64,000 bases of DNA, taken from assembly GCF_002287925.1 (NCBI RefSeq), contig NZ_CP016769.1, forward strand, positions 1,178,001 to 1,242,000, written 5' to 3'. This document shows, piece after piece, positions 1-8,464 of the stretch (position 1 is the first letter of the stretch; each line of letters opens with the position of its first letter). The position numbers and the translations under genes were made by a program. The stretch comes from Candidatus Planktophila lacus. GTDB lineage: Bacteria > Actinomycetota > Actinomycetes > Nanopelagicales > Nanopelagicaceae. The notes beneath the pieces are model-generated. The model made no database searches. It was not told where the DNA came from and was given only the letters and a program-made list of their open reading frames with translations.

Positions 1-362
1 TAATAGCGACGTAGCGCCGAGAAGCGGGCGTGAAAAGCAGTTGGTGCGATCTCGATCGCATTGATTCGTACATCTTCATCAAGAATTCGATTTAACTTAT
101 AGGCAAGGTCTTCGAGCTCTAGGGTTTCTGGCAGATCAACGTGGATCACTTGACCCGTTGCATGTACTCCGGCATCGGTGCGACCGGCAACGATTGTCGG
201 TGCAGGAGATTGCGCCACGGTGCTGAGTGCGGTTTCAACTACTTCTTGCACGGTGCGGCGATCAGGTTGAATTGCCCAACCCGAAAAGTTAGTGCCGTCG
301 TATGCCAGATCTATCCGTAAACGACGAAACCCACTCTCGGGATAGAGAGTGGGCTCGGTCAT
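1..362 (-). CDS. truA: tRNA pseudouridine synthase A (partial, N-terminal part)
   Basis: TruA converts uridines 38-40 of the tRNA anticodon arm to pseudouridine. Reading the minus strand from an ATG gives an open frame that runs off the left edge. Visible are the family's first strand (IDLAYDGTNFSGW) and the catalytic block GRTDAGVHA with its invariant Asp, followed by the FHARF segment. The C-terminal half lies outside the window. It follows rplQ by about 30 bases, a common actinobacterial order (rpoA-rplQ-truA), so it is probably the tail of the alpha operon. No clear Shine-Dalgarno precedes the ATG, but no other start fits the family better. Confidence 0.93.
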   Translation of the reverse strand, partial: MTEPTLYPESGFRRLRIDLAYDGTNFSGWAIQPDRRTVQEVVETALSTVAQSPAPTIVAGRTDAGVHATGQVIHVDLPETLELEDLAYKLNRILDEDVRINAIEIAPTAFHARFSALRRY

Positions 363-395
363 TTAATTATTTGTTAACTAGTTAAAACTTGAGAA

Positions 396-761
396 TTAGT
401 TATCTTTCTCAGTTAGAACTTCGATGACTGCCATTGGTGCGTTATCGCCCTTGCGAGGACCGATCTTGGTGATACGTGTGTATCCGCCATCGCGAGCTGC
501 AAAACGTGGACCGATTTCAGTAAAGAGTGTGTGAACAACGCTCTTATTTGCAATGCGAGCCATGACCTGACGACGTGCTGGTAGGTCGCCCTTCTTTGCG
601 AAGGTGATTAACTTTTCAGCCAACGGACGCAGGCGCTTAGCCTTTGCCTCTGTTGTTGTGATCTTTCCATGTTCGAACAACTGCTCAGCAAGTGTGCGAA
701 GGATTAGACGCTCATGTGATGGGCCGGAGCCCAAACGAGGACCTTTAGTTGGTTTTGGCAT
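396..761 (-). CDS. rplQ: 50S ribosomal protein L17
   Basis: Large-subunit protein L17, 121 residues, normal length for the family. It has the conserved N-terminal GPSHER segment followed by [10 protein letters not shown] and the C-terminal GGYTRI loop. An AGGAGA ribosome binding site sits six bases before the ATG. It lies 11 bases downstream of rpoA, as in the classical alpha operon, and is followed by truA. Nothing unusual. Confidence 0.98.
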   Translation of the reverse strand: MPKPTKGPRLGSGPSHERLILRTLAEQLFEHGKITTTEAKAKRLRPLAEKLITFAKKGDLPARRQVMARIANKSVVHTLFTEIGPRFAARDGGYTRITKIGPRKGDNAPMAVIEVLTEKDN

Positions 762-772
762 TGTCGTATCTC

Positions 773-1783
773 CTAGGCCTGATCTGCTTCAGCGAAGTCG
801 TCGTCTGATGCATTGAAGTTCTGGTGCTTTGTTGGATCGAATCCAGCTGGGCTGTCCTTAAGAGACATTCCCATTGAGACAAGCTTTGCCTTGATCTCAT
901 CGATGGACTTTGAACCAAAGTTACGGATATCGAGTAGGTCTGCCTCTGAACGGTTTACCAACTCGCCAACTGTGTGAATGCCTTCGCGCTTCAAGCAGTT
1001 GTATGAGCGAACTGTTAGATCGAGATCTTCGATTGGAAGTGCAAGATCAGCAGCGAGAGCAGCATCCATAACAGATGGCCCCATCTCGATACCTTCTGCA
1101 TCAACGTTAAGTTCGCGAGCAAGTCCGAAGAGTTCAACAAGAGTCTTACCAGCTGATGCAACTGCATCGCGTGGCTTCATTGATGGCTTTGTCTCAACAT
1201 CAACAACAAGACGATCGAAGTCGGTGCGCTGTTCAACGCGAGTTGCTTCTACCTTGTATGTAACCTTCAAAACTGGTGAATAGATTGAGTCAACAGGAAT
1301 GCGACCGATCTCGGCACCCGCTTGCTTGTTCTGTACAGCAGTTACATAACCACGACCGCGCTCTACTGTGAGTTCGATTTCGAGGTTTGCCTTGCCGTTA
1401 AGTGTTGCGATGTGGAGTTCAGGGTTGTGAACTTCAACGCCACTTGGAACAGCGATATCAGCGCCTGTTACAGCTCCGGCACCTGATTTGCGGATGTAGA
1501 TGACGCTTGGCTCGTCGTTATCTGATGAGAGCACCAAGTTCTTGATGTTCAAAACGATATCGGTGAGATCTTCCTTAACGCCTTCAAGAGTGGTGAACTC
1601 ATGGAGTGCACCAGCAACGCGAATGCTTGTAACCGCTGCACCTGGAATAGATGAAAGCAGAGTACGGCGCATTGAGTTGCCGAGTGTGTAACCGAAACCT
1701 GGTTCCAACGGTTCGATGATGAACCGTGAACGGTTTTCGGAGATTACTTCTTCACTGAGGGTTGGACGTTGTGCGATTAGCAC
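773..1783 (-). CDS. rpoA: DNA-directed RNA polymerase subunit alpha
   Basis: Alpha subunit, which dimerises to nucleate RNA polymerase assembly and contacts upstream promoter DNA and activators. The 336 residues comprise the N-terminal assembly domain (about 1-230; [18 protein letters not shown] is the diagnostic block) and the C-terminal helix-hairpin-helix domain (about 250-315; [18 protein letters not shown] and [11 protein letters not shown]). A short acidic tail follows. The start is GTG, preceded by a GAGG ribosome binding site at proper distance. It sits between rpsD and rplQ in the alpha operon. Confidence 0.98.
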   Translation of the reverse strand: MLIAQRPTLSEEVISENRSRFIIEPLEPGFGYTLGNSMRRTLLSSIPGAAVTSIRVAGALHEFTTLEGVKEDLTDIVLNIKNLVLSSDNDEPSVIYIRKSGAGAVTGADIAVPSGVEVHNPELHIATLNGKANLEIELTVERGRGYVTAVQNKQAGAEIGRIPVDSIYSPVLKVTYKVEATRVEQRTDFDRLVVDVETKPSMKPRDAVASAGKTLVELFGLARELNVDAEGIEMGPSVMDAALAADLALPIEDLDLTVRSYNCLKREGIHTVGELVNRSEADLLDIRNFGSKSIDEIKAKLVSMGMSLKDSPAGFDPTKHQNFNASDDDFAEADQA

Positions 1784-1844
1784 TGCTGAGCCTCTTTCTT
1801 CTCGCGGAAATCCACTATTTGATTTCCTCTTTTGGAATTAAAAA

Positions 1845-2471
1845 TTACTTGCTGTAGAGCTCAACAATGAGCTGTTCTTGAACCTGGGTATCGATTACTG
1901 AACGTGCAGGGACGCCGTGGATGATGATGCGCATCTGCGAACCAACAACCTCCATCCATGCTGGAACAGCTTTTTCACCAAGTTCAGCGCTTGCAACGAT
2001 AAATGGTGTGAGATCGAGTGACTTTGGAAGAACATCGATGATGTCCATTGGAGAAACGCGATATGAAGGAATGTTTACCTTCTTGCCATTTACGAGGAAG
2101 TGACTGTGACGAACCAACTGGCGCGCCATGTCACGGCTCTTTGCAAAGCCTGCACGGAATACAACGTTATCGAGACGTGTCTCAAGAAGAACGAGAAGGT
2201 TTTCACCAGTCTTGCCCTGCTTGCGGTTTGCCTCTTCGTAGTAACCACGGAACTGCTTTTCGAGAACACCGTAGATACGTGCGCACTTCTGCTTTTCACG
2301 CATCTGTAATAGGTATTCAGATTCCTTGGAACGTCCACGACCATGTTGTCCTGGTGGATATGGACGAGATTCGATAGGACACTTTGGTCCATCGCACTTT
2401 GCGCCCTTAAGGAAGAGCTTTACTTTTTCGCGACGGCAACGCTTGCAGTCTGCTCCGGTATAACGAGCCAT
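1845..2471 (-). CDS. rpsD: 30S ribosomal protein S4, zinc-binding form
   Basis: Primary 16S-binding protein S4, 208 residues. Four cysteines near the N-terminus (C9, C12, C26, C31) form the zinc-binding 'C+' version; many bacteria also carry a cysteine-free copy, which is not in this window. The S4 RNA-binding domain is at about 97-160 (TRLDNVVFRAGFA, then VNGKKVNIPSY). It is placed between rpsK and rpoA. S4 is a translational repressor of the alpha operon in other bacteria; I see no obvious pseudoknot leader here. Confidence 0.97.
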   Translation of the reverse strand: MARYTGADCKRCRREKVKLFLKGAKCDGPKCPIESRPYPPGQHGRGRSKESEYLLQMREKQKCARIYGVLEKQFRGYYEEANRKQGKTGENLLVLLETRLDNVVFRAGFAKSRDMARQLVRHSHFLVNGKKVNIPSYRVSPMDIIDVLPKSLDLTPFIVASAELGEKAVPAWMEVVGSQMRIIIHGVPARSVIDTQVQEQLIVELYSK

Positions 2472-2487
2472 TTATTCTCTTCCTTCC

Positions 2488-2907
2488 TTAAACTCGACGT
2501 GGTTTCGGTGGGCGGCAGCCATTGTGTGGAGCTGGAGTTACATCAGAGATGGCTCCAACTTCTAGGCCTGCTGCTTGCAATGAACGAATTGCAGTTTCGC
2601 GTCCGGAACCTGGTCCCTTTACGAAAACATCTACTTTCTTAAGGCCGTGCTCCTGTGCGCGACGAGCTGCTGCTTCTGCTGCAAGCTGTGCTGCGAATGG
2701 AGTCGACTTACGTGAGCCCTTGTAACCAACTTGGCCAGATGAAGCCCAAGAAATTACAGCGCCGGTTGGATCGGTGATAGAGATGATGGTGTTGTTAAAA
2801 GTGCTCTTAATGAACGCCTTACCAACAGCAATGTTCTTCTTCTCTTTTTTACGTGTCTTGACTTTGCCCTTTGCAGGAGCAGCAGTCTTAGATTTAGGAG
2901 CGGCCAT
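2488..2907 (-). CDS. rpsK: 30S ribosomal protein S11
   Basis: Platform protein S11, 139 residues, including a lysine/alanine-rich N-terminal extension of about 20 residues. The core has [15 protein letters not shown], the [14 protein letters not shown] segment and the C-terminal [14 protein letters not shown]. Its ATG shares bases with the rpsM stop codon (TAATG), implying translational coupling to S13. Confidence 0.98.
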   Translation of the reverse strand: MAAPKSKTAAPAKGKVKTRKKEKKNIAVGKAFIKSTFNNTIISITDPTGAVISWASSGQVGYKGSRKSTPFAAQLAAEAAARRAQEHGLKKVDVFVKGPGSGRETAIRSLQAAGLEVGAISDVTPAPHNGCRPPKPRRV

Positions 2908-3284
2908 TACTTAGTCACCTTCTTCTTACCAGCAATTGCTTTACGAGGACCCTTACGAGTACGAGCGTTTGTATGTGTGCGCTGACCACGTACAGGAAGT
3001 CCCTTGCGGTGACGGATACCTTGGTAGCTCTGAATTTCAACTTTACGACGAATGTCGCCAGCGATTTCGCGGCGAAGATCGCCCTCAATCTTGTAGTTAG
3101 CTTCGATGTATTCACGAAGCTGTGCGAGTTCTGATTCTTGCAAATCCTTAACGCGTGTATCTGGTGAAATCCCAGTTGCCGCGAGAGTTGCATGAGAACG
3201 AGTTAGACCCATTCCGAAGATATAGGTGAGTGCGATTTCCACGCGCTTTTCGCGTGGTAGATCGACACCAACAAGACGTGCCAT
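2907..3284 (-). CDS. rpsM: 30S ribosomal protein S13
   Basis: Small-subunit head protein S13, 125 residues, which contacts the P-site tRNA and the large subunit. Diagnostic blocks are [18 protein letters not shown] at the N-terminus and [15 protein letters not shown] in the basic tail. About 170 bases separate it from rpmJ upstream. That gap includes short inverted repeats and may hold an internal promoter or processing site, but I could not assign one. Confidence 0.98.
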   Translation of the reverse strand: MARLVGVDLPREKRVEIALTYIFGMGLTRSHATLAATGISPDTRVKDLQESELAQLREYIEANYKIEGDLRREIAGDIRRKVEIQSYQGIRHRKGLPVRGQRTHTNARTRKGPRKAIAGKKKVTK

Positions 3285-3457
3285 TTAATCAACCGATCTG
3301 TAATCCGGAGGTCCTTCGCAGTGCTTCTCAACTTTGTCGAGTCTCGGCCTACCGGTCCGAGAGTCCTAAGTAATTACTTACTTAGTTGCACCACGCGTAT
3401 TTATTAAGTTGTAGAACTAACTAATTAACTATTCCTTCGGGTTAAAACCTAAAGGTT

Positions 3458-3571
3458 TTAACCTTGACGTTGCTTGTGACGAAGGTTCTCGCAAATCACC
3501 ATGACGCGACCCTTGCGGCGAATGACTTTGCACTTATCGCAAATCTTCTTAACGCTTGGATTAACCTTCAT
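3458..3571 (-). CDS. rpmJ: 50S ribosomal protein L36
   Basis: L36 is a 37-residue zinc-ribbon protein of the large subunit. Translating the minus strand from this ATG gives [15 protein letters not shown], then [19 protein letters not shown], ending in RQG. Zinc ligands are C11, C14, C27 and H32, so this is the zinc-containing form. It lies 19 bases after infA and before rpsM, the usual infA-rpmJ-rpsM order. Confidence 0.97.
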   Translation of the reverse strand: MKVNPSVKKICDKCKVIRRKGRVMVICENLRHKQRQG

Positions 3572-3590
3572 GATCTTGCTCCAGTCTTCG

Positions 3591-3812
3591 TTACTTGTAA
3601 CGGTAAATAATTCGACCTCGGGTGAGGTCATATGGACTTAGTTCTACGATCACACGATCACCAGGAAGGATGCGAATGTAGTTCTTTCGCATCTTGCCGC
3701 TGATGTGCGCAAGAATTTTGTGCCCATTAGTTAGTTCAACGCGAAACATTGCGTTAGGTAAAGCTTCTGCAACGGAACCTTCGATCTCGATGGCGCCATC
3801 TTTGCTAGCCAC
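3591..3812 (-). CDS. infA: Translation initiation factor IF-1
   Basis: IF-1 binds the ribosomal A site and guides initiation. It is a single S1-like OB fold of 73 residues: [50 protein letters not shown]. The frame is open further upstream to 3875, but the family begins with M-A-(K/S)-KDGAIE, so I chose the GTG that gives VASKDGAIE. The ribosome binding site is weak. Another in-frame GTG lies two codons upstream (3818). The gene heads infA-rpmJ-rpsM-rpsK-rpsD-rpoA-rplQ. Confidence 0.94.
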   Translation of the reverse strand: MASKDGAIEIEGSVAEALPNAMFRVELTNGHKILAHISGKMRKNYIRILPGDRVIVELSPYDLTRGRIIYRYK

Positions 3813-4003
3813 TAACACCCACTTCTGTTTCAAATTGAACCCACGCCCGTTTGCGAGCGCGGTTGCACCCACCAAAAACCCTCAGGATTTTCGCTAGGCG
3901 CGAAGGTGCATTCTAAAGCCCCGCCCCTTATAAAGGGAAATTGGCTAAATCGCCCCTATTGGACCCCCTAGACACGCCCAGACTTTCGGGCGAAAAGGCG
4001 GTT

Positions 4004-4975
4004 TTAGCTCTGGAAATCCTCGCGGCGGACCCAGGTGACTAGCACCCAGAGTGAGCAGACCAAGGTCACGATCAGCGCTGGGAAGTAGAAGATCTTGTCT
4101 ACGAAGATGCCGATCGGTGGAGATCCTGGCATGAGCCCGCGAAGTGAGATCAAAGAATAGGTAAGTGCTGCAGCCCAGGTAAGAGATGAAAGCGTTGGTG
4201 GGCGCTGACCGGTAACCACCATGTAAGTCATGATCGTCACTGAAACCATCGCTGTGATCATGAGTAACAGAATGATTGTTACGAGCAACTTAGTTGAATT
4301 TGAGCGAACTGCCTCAAATACTGAAGAAGATTGACCGTTGTTGAATTCTTCCACTGCCATATCAAATGACTTTGCATCATCCATAGTCACGGTGGTGAAG
4401 GCATCGTTCCAAAGGCCATGGATCATATGGATATCAAAAGTGTCGATCTTCTTTGTGTAATCCAGTGGCAAGATGTTTAGCGTTGCTTGATCGCCATCTT
4501 CCAAAGTACCGATCGCGCTCATTGGTATCTCAAATGAATACTTATCCATTGGATACCAGCCAACATCAGAACGTGCACCAGCACCTGGTTGCTCATCTAT
4601 CTGAACATCAAAGCCACCAGTTGGAACATCTTTCTTAAAGCTATAAGTATTACTTCCACCATTACTGGCTCCGATTACCGAGTCAACAATCAAATCAACA
4701 TCTTGACTAGGCACCCAACCGCTCTTTAAGCGGTAACCAACATCGTCGCTATTTGGCCAAGGCAGTACACGTGCATTTGCCGTTCCCTCAAGTGGATTAA
4801 CTCCGGTGATCTGAACCAATAGTTCGAGGCGATTATCCGAGCTCATCTCAATCAACTTGTCATCGATCGCAGTTGCATCATCGGCTGGGTTCTGTGAAAT
4901 CACCACAACTATTCCGAGATAGGCAACCGTGATCAAGATAAAGGTCTGAAAGAACTTGGTGCGGAAAACTTTCAC
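4004..4975 (-). CDS. Membrane protein, DUF4436-like
   Basis: A 323-residue integral membrane protein of unknown function. There is one N-terminal transmembrane helix (about 8-28), an exported beta-rich region (about 35-225) and three C-terminal hydrophobic helices (about 228-318). This topology and the PMDKYSFEIPMSA segment resemble the DUF4436 family of actinobacterial membrane proteins; that match is from memory and only moderately sure. GTG start. It begins eight bases after the stop of the secreted paralogue upstream, so it is probably the last gene of that operon and may be its membrane partner. Confidence 0.7.
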   Translation of the reverse strand: MKVFRTKFFQTFILITVAYLGIVVVISQNPADDATAIDDKLIEMSSDNRLELLVQITGVNPLEGTANARVLPWPNSDDVGYRLKSGWVPSQDVDLIVDSVIGASNGGSNTYSFKKDVPTGGFDVQIDEQPGAGARSDVGWYPMDKYSFEIPMSAIGTLEDGDQATLNILPLDYTKKIDTFDIHMIHGLWNDAFTTVTMDDAKSFDMAVEEFNNGQSSSVFEAVRSNSTKLLVTIILLLMITAMVSVTIMTYMVVTGQRPPTLSSLTWAAALTYSLISLRGLMPGSPPIGIFVDKIFYFPALIVTLVCSLWVLVTWVRREDFQS

Positions 4976-4983
4976 AAGAGCCC

Positions 4984-6750
4984 CTACTTCTTCTTATAGC
5001 CAGCCGGACACTTTGGTTTTACCGCAGTCACCTTTTTACTGGTCTTGCCTTTGATACATGTAATTGTGACAGCCTTCGTAACCGGTTTGGCTGAGGCGCT
5101 CGGGGTTGGAGTAGCAGATGCAGTAGGAGTTGGTGTTGGCGCTGGTGCATCTTGCTCAAGTTTTACCTTGATAGTTGGTGATGAATAAGTGAATCCGCCT
5201 GCTGAAAGATAGAGCCAGCCGTTCTTTTCACCAAGAATTTCAGTTGCAACCTTTTGATTTCCTTGATCATTAACAATTGAAAGCTCAGCCCTAATAGGTG
5301 CACTCGTAAATCCATAAACGCATCGAGCAACATCTGAGCGCATAATCAAGTCATAGGTACCAAGGAACTCATCACCCTTTGTCGTGAAGTGAGGCGCAGC
5401 AACTTGGTATTCAAGTGTGCCTTCACCTTTATTTAGAGATGGTGGCCCAGCGGAATATTGAGTTGCATTTGTTGTGACAATTCCGGTTACACCTTTATCG
5501 CCACTGGTGAAGCACTGCGAAGCACCTTGGGTTTCATTTTCATCAAGTGTACGAACCGACCATGTACCCATGAGAGTTGTTGCCTTATCCCCCACAAAAG
5601 GTAGCCACACCTTTAATTGATCCATACCAAATTTACTTGAAGCCGAAGGAGCGATGATCACATTTCTCGTCATTGGATCTTCTGTACAGGCGCTACGTCC
5701 ACAACCTTGCGGCGCTCCATTTGAATTTGGAGATCGGAGTGCGACCTCTGGTTTGTATCCACCTGTTTTAATGTCGTACTCATCTTTGAGTGCTTGTGGC
5801 ATCTCTGGATAGCGATACATCTTATAAACCACTGGAACAGCGACAGGATTTGCTGCGATATAGAAGGAATATCCACTACTAATTTCGGTAAATGACACGT
5901 CTGGCTTTGCAATTCTGCCGTGCAACCAGCCCTTTGGCTTATTTTGAAGCTTTAGCTTTATATAGAACTTCTTATCGGCAGGGAATGAATATCTCTGAGC
6001 GCACAATCTTTCTTTAGCGCTACCTGCCACACAGAAGCTAGTTCCAGAAAAACCGAAGCTAGCAAATCGCCATTGACCCACAGGATGTCCAGATCCGCCA
6101 TTGGTCTCTTTTGACATACCAGAATCAATTTCTTGGATTGCACTATCGCCAGATTCAAGTTTCACCGGATAAATCTCGATATTTAGCGCCTGCAAGTCAG
6201 CACCCGTTGATTTATTCAAAGTACCCTGCGTTAAGGCGGAAACGTAATACAAGGTTCCACCATCGTGTGGCGCACTAGGTAAATCAAAGATACTTCCCGT
6301 GGCACCAAACGGTAACCTTAATTTCTCGGATGCTTCAAATTTGTTTAACGCCTCATTAGGGAAGTATCGCGAAAATGCGGCCTTAGTAGTTTCTCCGCCA
6401 GAACTAATAACTCCAAAATCTTCAATGCAGTAAACCGTACTTAACGTTCCGCACACAGGCAGCATCGATTTAAAGCCGAGTGATCCTGCGGTGCAATTAG
6501 GGTCTTCTGCGCTCTTACATGTTGGATCTTTGTAAGCATCGCTTTGGTACTTCTGAAAATCAATCAAATATGAGGCTGGAGTTCCGGGAGGGGAATCCAG
6601 GAATCGCTGGATATGCATGCCACGGTCAGCATCGTTCGGAATGGCCCAGCTTCGTCCCGCATCGCCGACCGTTTCACCTGCTGCAACTACGGCGGAAGAG
6701 CCGCCCAATATAAATGCGATAGCAACGATTATTGAAGTTAGTTTTTTCAT
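4984..6750 (-). CDS. Secreted protein with two-Cys C-terminal tail (paralogue A)
   Basis: A 588-residue predicted exported protein of unknown function. It has a Sec signal peptide (KK, hydrophobic stretch, cleavage near AVVAA), a large beta-rich body with scattered cysteines and a GWLHGR motif near residue 280. A conserved C-terminal module follows (VAAPHF, GTYDLIMRSDVARCVYGF, EKNGWLYL). Then comes a Pro/Thr/Ser-rich linker and a tail of form ITCxKGK, KKVTAV, CPAGYKKK. The same layout recurs in the next two genes upstream. The linker suggests a cell-wall spanning or surface-displayed tail. It lies four bases after paralogue B. Confidence 0.8.
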   Translation of the reverse strand: MKKLTSIIVAIAFILGGSSAVVAAGETVGDAGRSWAIPNDADRGMHIQRFLDSPPGTPASYLIDFQKYQSDAYKDPTCKSAEDPNCTAGSLGFKSMLPVCGTLSTVYCIEDFGVISSGGETTKAAFSRYFPNEALNKFEASEKLRLPFGATGSIFDLPSAPHDGGTLYYVSALTQGTLNKSTGADLQALNIEIYPVKLESGDSAIQEIDSGMSKETNGGSGHPVGQWRFASFGFSGTSFCVAGSAKERLCAQRYSFPADKKFYIKLKLQNKPKGWLHGRIAKPDVSFTEISSGYSFYIAANPVAVPVVYKMYRYPEMPQALKDEYDIKTGGYKPEVALRSPNSNGAPQGCGRSACTEDPMTRNVIIAPSASSKFGMDQLKVWLPFVGDKATTLMGTWSVRTLDENETQGASQCFTSGDKGVTGIVTTNATQYSAGPPSLNKGEGTLEYQVAAPHFTTKGDEFLGTYDLIMRSDVARCVYGFTSAPIRAELSIVNDQGNQKVATEILGEKNGWLYLSAGGFTYSSPTIKVKLEQDAPAPTPTPTASATPTPSASAKPVTKAVTITCIKGKTSKKVTAVKPKCPAGYKKK

Positions 6751-6754
6751 ATCT

Positions 6755-8464
6755 CTATCTCTTCTTATATCCGGTTGGGCACTTTGGGTTAACGGCAGTC
6801 ACCTTCTTAGTCATTTTTCCTTTAACGCAATTGATTGAAGTCTTCTTCAAGGCCGCAGGCTTTGATGCTGCAGTTGGTGATGGGTTAGCCGCTGGCTCGA
6901 CCGCTTGAGTCAACTTAACTCGAACTGTTGGTGAAGAAAACGTGAAGCCACTTGCTGTCAGGTAAAGCCAACCATTCTTCTCACCAAGGACTGTTGTAGC
7001 AACTTGCGCCGTTCCGTCAGCGGCAACGATGGAGACTGTTGCAGAAACCGGGGCAGCGGTGAATCCGTAGATACATCGAGCAACAGAAGATCTCATAAGT
7101 AAGTTATAAGTACCTTTGAAAACTTCGCCATTTGGAAGGAAGTGAGGAGATGCAACTTTATAATCTAAGGAATTCTCTGTTTGATTGTAAACAGGTGGAC
7201 CAGATACGAAGAAGTTCGAATTGGTTGCAACGATGCCACTTAGGCTCGCATTATTTCTGAAACAACCCTTTTGATCCGATCCAGAATTTGTACTGCGAAT
7301 TGACCACTGAGTTGGCGCCATAGGTGCTTTATCTTTGAGTGCTGAGTACCATGCGATCGCTTCAGGAAATTGGCTTTCACGATAATCCAAATAGTCTTTT
7401 AATAAGGACGGCGAGACCAAACTTCCTGCCAGGCGATCACCAAAACCTGTGCCGTATGCAGATTCTTCAGGTCTCGTTGCGTAATAATCCGCTACTTGCT
7501 TTGGAATATCAGTTTTTGGAAACCAAGCATAAACGCTAGGGACTATCGAAGCGCGTCCCGAAACTTGAATTACTTGATCTCCATCGGCGGCTGTATTTAT
7601 TTCGGCAACCGTGTTGTTAGTTCTTCCATGTAGCCAGCCATTTATCTTTGCATGCATCTTCAAGCTCAGACCAAAATCTATGTCCAGCGGTAGTGGCCAT
7701 GCCAGTAAACATTCAGTCGCCGAAGATTGTGCGCAACGAGCTGTTGTGCCTGTGCTCTGATCGAATGGGACTCGTTGGTTCGAGACCATACCGAGAACCT
7801 TGAAGGCGGCAACCTCTGTTGTTGGTCCAGTAATTTGATAACGCCCTGTTACTTTGGAAACAGCAAATATTCCCAAAGAAAAGTCATTTACATTAAATAG
7901 CGGATTTCCTGCAACTTTAATACCTGTCGCTTGTGCGACCACCAAATATTGAGTGCCGGCAACGTGAGGCGCCTCAGGTATATCAACTAAAAATGTAGAT
8001 CCACCAGTGGGTAGGTTTGCCTGGAGATTTCCTTTAAATGCGTAAGCCATTTTCTCTGGGAAAGCTCCTACGTAATTCACTGCAAGCTTCTTGCCAGCCG
8101 AATTGGTAGCAGTTACCCCCTGAACGCAATCAGTTGTGAGTTCTTGGCTGCAATAACCCAAATTAGCCATGAAATTCATGAATTTGTCTTGGCCACATTC
8201 TGCAGTTCCATACTCGAAACAGTTGTTGACGCTTAAGACTTTGCTGGTACCAACTTGAGTGCCATCACTAGTGAATGCTTGAAGAGTAGAAAAGGTATTC
8301 TTCAATTTCTGAGAGTCTTCTATCACTACCCCGAATGAAGGCACATTCCCCGGCGGTGAAGAAATCACAAATTGCTCATCTGGAATATCTGCTGCGCTAA
8401 CTGGAGAAAAGACTCCGAGTGTTAGCGCAAATACTGTGCAAAATGCAATGAATATCTTCTTCAT
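6755..8464 (-). CDS. Secreted protein with two-Cys C-terminal tail (paralogue B)
   Basis: A 569-residue paralogue of the flanking genes, function unknown. The signal peptide has predicted cleavage after PVSA. The body carries the family blocks NLPTGGSTFLVDIPEAPHVA, GWLHGR, VASPHF, GTYNLLMRSSVARCIYGF and EKNGWLYLT, then a short Ala/Pro linker. The tail is INCVKGK, KKVTAV, CPTGYKKR. Several extra Cys pairs in the N-terminal third (NCFEYGTAEC and similar) suggest disulphides. The ATG overlaps the paralogue C stop by four bases (ATGA), so the two are translationally coupled. Confidence 0.8.
   Translation of the reverse strand: MKKIFIAFCTVFALTLGVFSPVSAADIPDEQFVISSPPGNVPSFGVVIEDSQKLKNTFSTLQAFTSDGTQVGTSKVLSVNNCFEYGTAECGQDKFMNFMANLGYCSQELTTDCVQGVTATNSAGKKLAVNYVGAFPEKMAYAFKGNLQANLPTGGSTFLVDIPEAPHVAGTQYLVVAQATGIKVAGNPLFNVNDFSLGIFAVSKVTGRYQITGPTTEVAAFKVLGMVSNQRVPFDQSTGTTARCAQSSATECLLAWPLPLDIDFGLSLKMHAKINGWLHGRTNNTVAEINTAADGDQVIQVSGRASIVPSVYAWFPKTDIPKQVADYYATRPEESAYGTGFGDRLAGSLVSPSLLKDYLDYRESQFPEAIAWYSALKDKAPMAPTQWSIRSTNSGSDQKGCFRNNASLSGIVATNSNFFVSGPPVYNQTENSLDYKVASPHFLPNGEVFKGTYNLLMRSSVARCIYGFTAAPVSATVSIVAADGTAQVATTVLGEKNGWLYLTASGFTFSSPTVRVKLTQAVEPAANPSPTAASKPAALKKTSINCVKGKMTKKVTAVNPKCPTGYKKR

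Noticed and set aside
3591-3875. Longer IF-1 starting at 3875
   Set aside because: The extra 21 residues match no IF-1; the family starts just before KDGAIE.
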